A stretch of DNA of 64,000 nt from Protonemura montana. Lineage: Eukaryota; Arthropoda; Insecta; Plecoptera; Nemouridae. Each line of letters begins with the position of its first letter. Position 1 is the first letter of the stretch. Positions 59,464 through 64,000 of this stretch are shown in pieces. Under the pieces are notes generated by a model. That model saw nothing but the letters and a program-made list of their open reading frames with translations, made no database searches and was not told the DNA's origin. A program made the translations under genes and the position numbers. The stretch covers positions 3,224,001-3,288,000 of the forward strand of contig CANOQG010000007.1 of assembly GCA_947568835.1 (NCBI GenBank), given 5' to 3'.

Positions 59464-61918
59464 TGCCCCATGTCCTGCTCCATGTCCTCCCCCTGTCCTG
59501 CCCCATGTCCCATGTCCTGCCCCATTTCCTGCCCCATGTCCTGCCCCATGTCCTGCCCCATGTCCTGCCCCATGTCCTGTCCCATGTCCTGCCCCATGTC
59601 CTGCCCCATGTCCTGCCCCTAGTCCTGCCCTATGTCCTGTCCCATGTCCTGCCCCATGTCCTGCCCCATGTCCTGCCCCATGTCCTGCCCCATGTCCTGC
59701 CCCATGTCTTGCCCCATGTCCCATGTCCTGCCCCATGTCCTGCCCCATGTCCTGCCCCATGTCCTTCCCTATGTCCTGTCCCATGTCCTGCCCCATGTCC
59801 TGCCCCATGTCCTGCTCCATGTCCTCCCCCTGTCCTGCCTCATGTCCCATGTCCTGCCCCATGTCCTGCCCCATGTCCTGCCCCATGTCCTGCCCTATGT
59901 CTTGTCCCATGTCCTGCCCCATGTCCTGCCCCATGTCCTGCCCTATGTCCTGCCCCATGTCTTGCCCCATGTCCCATGTCCTGCCCCATGTCCTGCCCCA
60001 TGTCCTGCCCCATGTCCTGCCCTATGTCCTGCCCCATGTCCTGCCCCTTGTCCTTCCCCATGTCCTGCTCCATGTCCTGCCCCATGTCCCATGTCCTGCC
60101 CCATTTCCTGCCCCATGTCCTGCCCCATGTCCTGCCCCATGTCCTGCCCCATGTCCTGTCCCATGTCCTGCCCCATGTCCTGCCCCATGTCCTGCCCCTA
60201 GTCCTGCCCTATGTCCTGTCCCATGTCCTGCCCCATGTCCTGCCCCATGTCCTGTCCCATGTCCTGCCTCATGTCCTGCCCCATGTCCTGCCCTATGTCC
60301 TGCCCCATGTCCTGCCCCATGTCCTGCCCCATGTCCTGCCCTATGTCCTGCCCCATGTCCTGCCCTATGTCCTGTCCCATGTCCTGCTCCATGTCCTGCC
60401 CCATGTCCTGCCCCATGTCCCATGTCCTGCCCCATGTCCTGCCCCATGTCCTGTCCCATGTCCTGCCCCATGTCATGCCCCATGTCCTGCCCCATGTCCT
60501 GCCCCATGTCCCATGTCCTGCCTCATGTCCTGCCCCTTGTCCTGTCCTATTTCCTGCCCCATGTCCTGCCCCATGTCCTGCCCCGTGTCCTGCCCCATGT
60601 CCTGCCCCATGTTCTGCCCCATGTCCTGCCCCATGTCTTGCCCCATGTCCCATGTCCTGCCCCATGTCCTGCCCCATGTCCTGCCCCATGTCCTTCCCTA
60701 TGTCCTGTCCCATGTCCTGCCCCATGTCCTGCCCCATGTCCTGCCCCATGTCCTGCCCCATGTCCTGCCCCATGTCCTGCCCCATGTCCTGCCCCATGTC
60801 CTGCCCCATGTCCTGCCCCATGTCCTGCCCCATGTCCCATGTCCTGCCCCATGTCCTGCCCCTTGTCCTGTCCCATTTCCTGCCCCATGTCCTACCCCAT
60901 GTCCTGCCTCATGTCCTGCCCCATGTCCTGCCCCATGTCCTGCCTCATGTCCTGCCCCATGTCTTGCCCCATGTCCCATGTCCTGCCCCATGTCCTGCCC
61001 CATGTCCTGCCCCATGTCCTGCCCTATGTCCTGTCTTATGTCCTGCCCCATGTAATGCCCCATGTCCTGCTCCATGTCCTCCCCCTGTCCTGCCCTCTAT
61101 CTTATGTCCAGCCCCATGTCCTGCCTCATGGCCTGCCCCATGTCCTGCCCTATGTCCTGTCCCATGTCCTGCCCCATTTCCTGCCCCATGTCCTGCTCCA
61201 TGTCCTGCCCCATGTCCTGCCCCATGTCCCGCTCCATGTCCTCCCCATGTCCTGCCTCATGTCCCATGTCCTGCCCCATGTCCTGCCCCATGTCCTGTCC
61301 CATGTCCTGCCCCATGTTTTGCCCCATGTCCTGTCCAATGTCCTGCCTCATGTCCTGCCCCATGTCCTGCCCCATGTCCTGTCCCATGTCCTGCCCCATG
61401 TCCTGTCCCATGTCCTGCCCCATGTCATGCCCCATGTCCTGCCCCATGTCCTGCCCCATGTCCCATGTCCTGCCCCATGTCCTGCCCTTTGTCCTGTCCC
61501 ATTTCCTGCCCCATGTCCTGCCCCATGTCCTGCCACATGTCCTGCCCCATGTCCTGCCCCATGTCTTGCCCCATGTTCCATGTCCTGCCCCATGTCCTGC
61601 CCCATGTCCTGCCCTATGTCCTGTCCCATGTCCTGCTCCATGTCCTGCCCCATGTCCTGCCCCATGTCCCATGTCCTGCCCCATGTCCTGCCCCATGTCC
61701 CATGTCCTGCCCCATGTCCTGCCCCTTGTCCTGTCCCATTTCCTGCCCCATGTCCTACCCCATGTCCTGCCCCATGTCCTGCCCCATGTCCTGCCCCATG
61801 TCCTGCCTCATGTCCTGCCCCATGTCTTGCCCCATGTCCCATGTCCTGCCCCATGTCTTGCCCCATGTCCTGCCCCATGTCCTGCCCTATGTCCTGTCTT
61901 ATGTCCTGCCCCATGTAA
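59464..61918. repeat. 2,455-bp higher-order repeat, copy 4
   Basis: Full length, with TAG units near 59,620 and 60,199 and TAA units at 61,053 and 61,916. Private changes include TCCTGCCTCATG near 59,834 and TGCCACATGTCC near 61,533. It shares the TGTCCC variant near 61,380 with copy 2 but not with copy 1. Confidence 0.92.
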
Positions 61919-62890
61919 TGCCCCATGTCCTGCTCCATGTCCTCCCCCTGTCCTGCCCCATGTCCCATGTCCTGCCCCATTTCCTGCCCCATGTCCTGCC
62001 CCATGTCCTGCCCCATGTCCTGCCCCATGTCCTGTCCCATGTCCTGCCCCATGTCCTGCCCCATGTCCTGCCCCTAGTCCTGCCCTATGTCCTGTCCCAT
62101 GTCCTGCCCCATGTCCTGCCCCATGTCCTGCCCCATGTCCTGCCCCATGTCCTGCCCCATGTCTTGCCCCATGTCCCATGTCCTGCCCCATGTCCTGCCC
62201 CATGTCCTGCCCCATGTCCTTCCCTATGTCCTGTCCCATGTCCTGCCCCATGTCCTGCCCCATGTCCTGCTCCATGTCCTCCCCCTGTCCTGCCCCATGT
62301 CCCATGTCCTGCCCCATGTCCTGCCCCATGTCCTGCCCCATGTCCTGCCCTATGTCTTGTCCCATGTCCTGCCCCATGTCCTGCCCCATGTCCTGCCCTA
62401 TGTCCTGCCCCATGTCTTGCCCCATGTCCCATGTCCTGCCCCATGTCCTGCCCCATGTCCTGCCCCATGTCCTGCCCTATGTCCTGCCCCATGTCCTGCC
62501 CCTTGTCCTTCCCCATGTCCTGCTCCATGTCCTGCCCCATGTCCCATGTCCTGCCCCATTTCCTGCCCCATGTCCTGCCCCATGTCCTGCCCCATGTCCT
62601 GCCCCATGTCCTGTCCCATGTCCTGCCCCATGTCCTGCCCCATGTCCTGCCCCTAGTCCTGCCCTATGTCCTGTCCCATGTCCTGCCCCATGTCCTGCCC
62701 CATGTCCTGTCCCATGTCCTGCCTCATGTCCTGCCCCATGTCCTGCCCTATGTCATGCCCCATGTCCTGCCCCATGTCCTGCCCCATGTCCTGCCCTATG
62801 TCCTGCCCCATGTCCTGCCCTATGTCCTGTCCCATGTCCTGCTCCATGTCCTGCCCCATGTCCTGCCCCATGTCCCATGTCCTGCCCCAT
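61919..62890. repeat. 2,455-bp higher-order repeat, copy 5 (truncated)
   Basis: Matches the start of copy 4 through both TAG units (about 62,075 and 62,654), then stops at about 62,890, where a 13-bp unit, TGCCCTTATGTCC, occurs. The sequence after it belongs to the 4.2-kb family. Confidence 0.85.
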
Positions 62891-64000
62891 GTCCTGCCCT
62901 TATGTCCTGTCCCATGTCCTGCCCCATGTCATGCCCCATGTCCTGCCCCATGTCCTGCCCCATGTCCCATGTCCTGCCTCATGTCCTGCCCCTTGTCCTG
63001 TCCTATTTCCTGCCCCATGTCCTGCCCCATGTCCTGCCCCGTGTCCTGCCCCATGTCCTGCCCCATGTTCTGCCCCATGTCCTGCCCCATGTCTTGCCCC
63101 ATGTCCCATGTCCTGCCCCATGTCCTGCCCCATGTCCTGCCCCATGTCCTTCCCTATGTCCTGTCCCATGTCCTGCCCCATGTCCTGCCCCATGTCCTGC
63201 CCCATGTCCTGCTCCATGTCCTTCCCCTGTCCAGCCCCATGTCCCATGTCCTGCCCCATGTCCTGCCACATGTCCTGCCCCATGTCCTGCTATATGTCCT
63301 GTCCCATGTCCTGCCCCATGTCCTGCCCTATGTCCTGCCCCATGTCCTGCCCCATGTCCTGCTCCATGTCCTGCCCCATGTCCTGCCCCATGTCCAATGT
63401 CTTGCCCCATATCCTGCCCTATGTCCTGCCCCATGTCCTGCCCCATGTCCTGCCCATGTCCTGTCCCATGTCCTGCCCCATGTCATGCCCCATGTCCTGC
63501 CCCATGTCCTGCCCCATGTCCTATGTCCTGCCCCATGTCCTGCCCCTTGTCCTGTCCCATTTCCTGCCCCATGTCCTGCCTCATGTCCTGACCCATGTCC
63601 TGCCCCATGTCCTGCCCCATGTCCTGCCGTATGTCCTGCCCCATGTCCTGCCCCATGTCCTGCCCTATGTCCTGTCCCATGTCCTGTCCCATGTCATGTC
63701 CCATGTCCTGCTCCATGTCCTGCCCCATGTCCTGCCCCATGTCCCATGTTTTGCCTCATGTCCTGCCCCATGTCCTGCCCCATGTCCTGCCCCATGTCCT
63801 GCCCCATGTCCTGTCCCATGTCCTGCCCCATGTTTTGCCCCATGTCCTGCCCCATGTCCTGCCCTATGTCCTGTCCCATGTCCTGCCCCATGTCCTGTCC
63901 CATGTCATGTCCCATGTCCTGCTCCATGTCCTGCCCCATGTCCTGCCCCATGTCCTGCCCTATGTCCTGCCCCATGTCCTGCCCCATGTCCTGCCCCATG
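62891..64000. repeat. Partial copy of the 4.2-kb repeat family, running off the window
   Basis: TCCTATTTCC at about 63,002, CCAGCCCC, CCACATG, the CCATATG position (here TGCTATATG, a private change near 63,290), CCAATGTCTTG, the 11-bp unit, TGACCC at 63,589 and TGCCGTATG follow the order at 43,800-44,880 at +19,118. The same module is in copies A-C at 26-39 kb. Confidence 0.85.

Larger units (their letters stand above)
1..64000. repeat. 12-bp GC-rich satellite array filling the whole window
   Basis: Every part of the window reads as tandem copies of TGCCCCATGTCC or a close variant. Common variants are TGCCCTATGTCC, TGTCCCATGTCC, TGCTCCATGTCC, TGCCTCATGTCC and TGCCCCTTGTCC. Rarer ones carry ATTTCC, ATATCC, ATGTCT, ATGTCA, ATGTTT, CCGTG or CCACATG. 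Short units of 7 bp (CATGTCC) and 11 bp (for example TGCCCATGTCC) reset the register. No stretch longer than one unit lacks the pattern, and both window edges fall inside the array. The composition (C-rich + strand, no CpG in the consensus) and multi-kilobase higher-order repeats fit eukaryotic satellite DNA. No transposon ends, promoter or polyadenylation landmarks were recognised. Function is unknown; any role in chromatin or recombination is inference. Confidence 0.98.

Noticed and set aside
1..64000. A coding repeat domain such as a mucin-like or keratin-associated protein
   Set aside because: Coding repeats keep one frame. Here 7- and 11-bp units shift the frame repeatedly, and there is no flanking exon, splice pattern or unique sequence.
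1..64000. CRISPR array
   Set aside because: Regular spacing, but there are no unique spacers and no cas genes. The sequence between any two copies is the same repeat.
1..64000. Hairpins, inverted repeats or rho-independent terminators
   Set aside because: Only the 4-bp CATG palindrome recurs. The C-rich strand has too few G bases to form long stems, and no inverted copy of any block was seen: all homologies are direct.
1..64000. Telomeric repeat, rRNA spacer or transposon-derived satellite
   Set aside because: No TTAGGG-type motif, no rRNA, no terminal repeats or target-site duplications, and no remnant of an element at block edges.
1..64000. Triplex-forming mirror repeat
   Set aside because: The purine strand GGACATGGGGCA is interrupted by C and T in every unit and is not a mirror repeat, so a long intramolecular triplex is unlikely.

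Overview
The whole 64-kb window is one uninterrupted satellite (minisatellite) array. I find no unique sequence and no supportable protein-coding, rRNA or tRNA gene. The basic unit is 12 bp, TGCCCCATGTCC on the + strand (GGACATGGGGCA on the - strand). The consensus is about 67% GC, contains no CpG, and is strand-biased: 9 of 12 bases on the + strand are pyrimidines, with a CCCC run and a CATG palindrome in every unit. Units vary by single-base changes, mostly C to T on the + strand. The register is interrupted by shorter units: a 7-bp unit (CATGTCC) every few dozen to about 200 bp, and rarer 11-bp units. The array runs off both ends of the window. An array this long with nested higher-order structure points to a eukaryotic nuclear genome (subtelomeric, pericentromeric or microchromosome-like DNA). 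The sequence alone does not identify the species.

Because 12 is a multiple of 3 and the consensus has no stop codon in any of the six frames, the window is full of very long open frames, up to about 5.3 kb of codons on the + strand. They encode only the tetrapeptides MSCP, HVLP or PCPA (+ strand) and GQDM, GRTW or AGHG (- strand). They switch between these at every 7- or 11-bp unit and end only at mutant units that carry TAA, TAG or TGA. I treat them as consequences of the repeat, not as genes.

The information lies in the higher-order organisation, which I traced with rare variant units as landmarks. From left to right: 1-1,620 is related to 9,923-11,400; 1,621-2,842 is a 669-bp tandem pair; 3,430-5,520 and 7,999-10,089 are a pair 4,569 bp apart, with a 1,236-bp tandem pair at 5,501-8,040 between them; 10,021-13,182 is a 1,581-bp tandem pair; 11,741-22,657 is a 5,540-bp tandem pair; 21,141-25,990 holds a roughly 3.0-3.1-kb pair; 26,265-38,940 holds three copies of a 4.2-4.8-kb unit; 38,940-51,690 is a mosaic of 4.2-kb-family fragments, a 5,838-bp-offset pair and an 805-bp tandem pair; 52,845-62,890 holds four copies plus one partial copy of a 2,455-bp unit, one of them with a 1,080-bp internal deletion; 62,890-64,000 returns to the 4.2-kb family. 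Several length differences between copies are accounted for exactly by smaller local duplications (139, 163, 302+254 and 127 bp). This is what repeated unequal exchange or slippage at several scales would leave.

I did not run an alignment. Offsets come from matching landmark units by eye, and block edges are good to roughly 10-50 bp unless stated otherwise.
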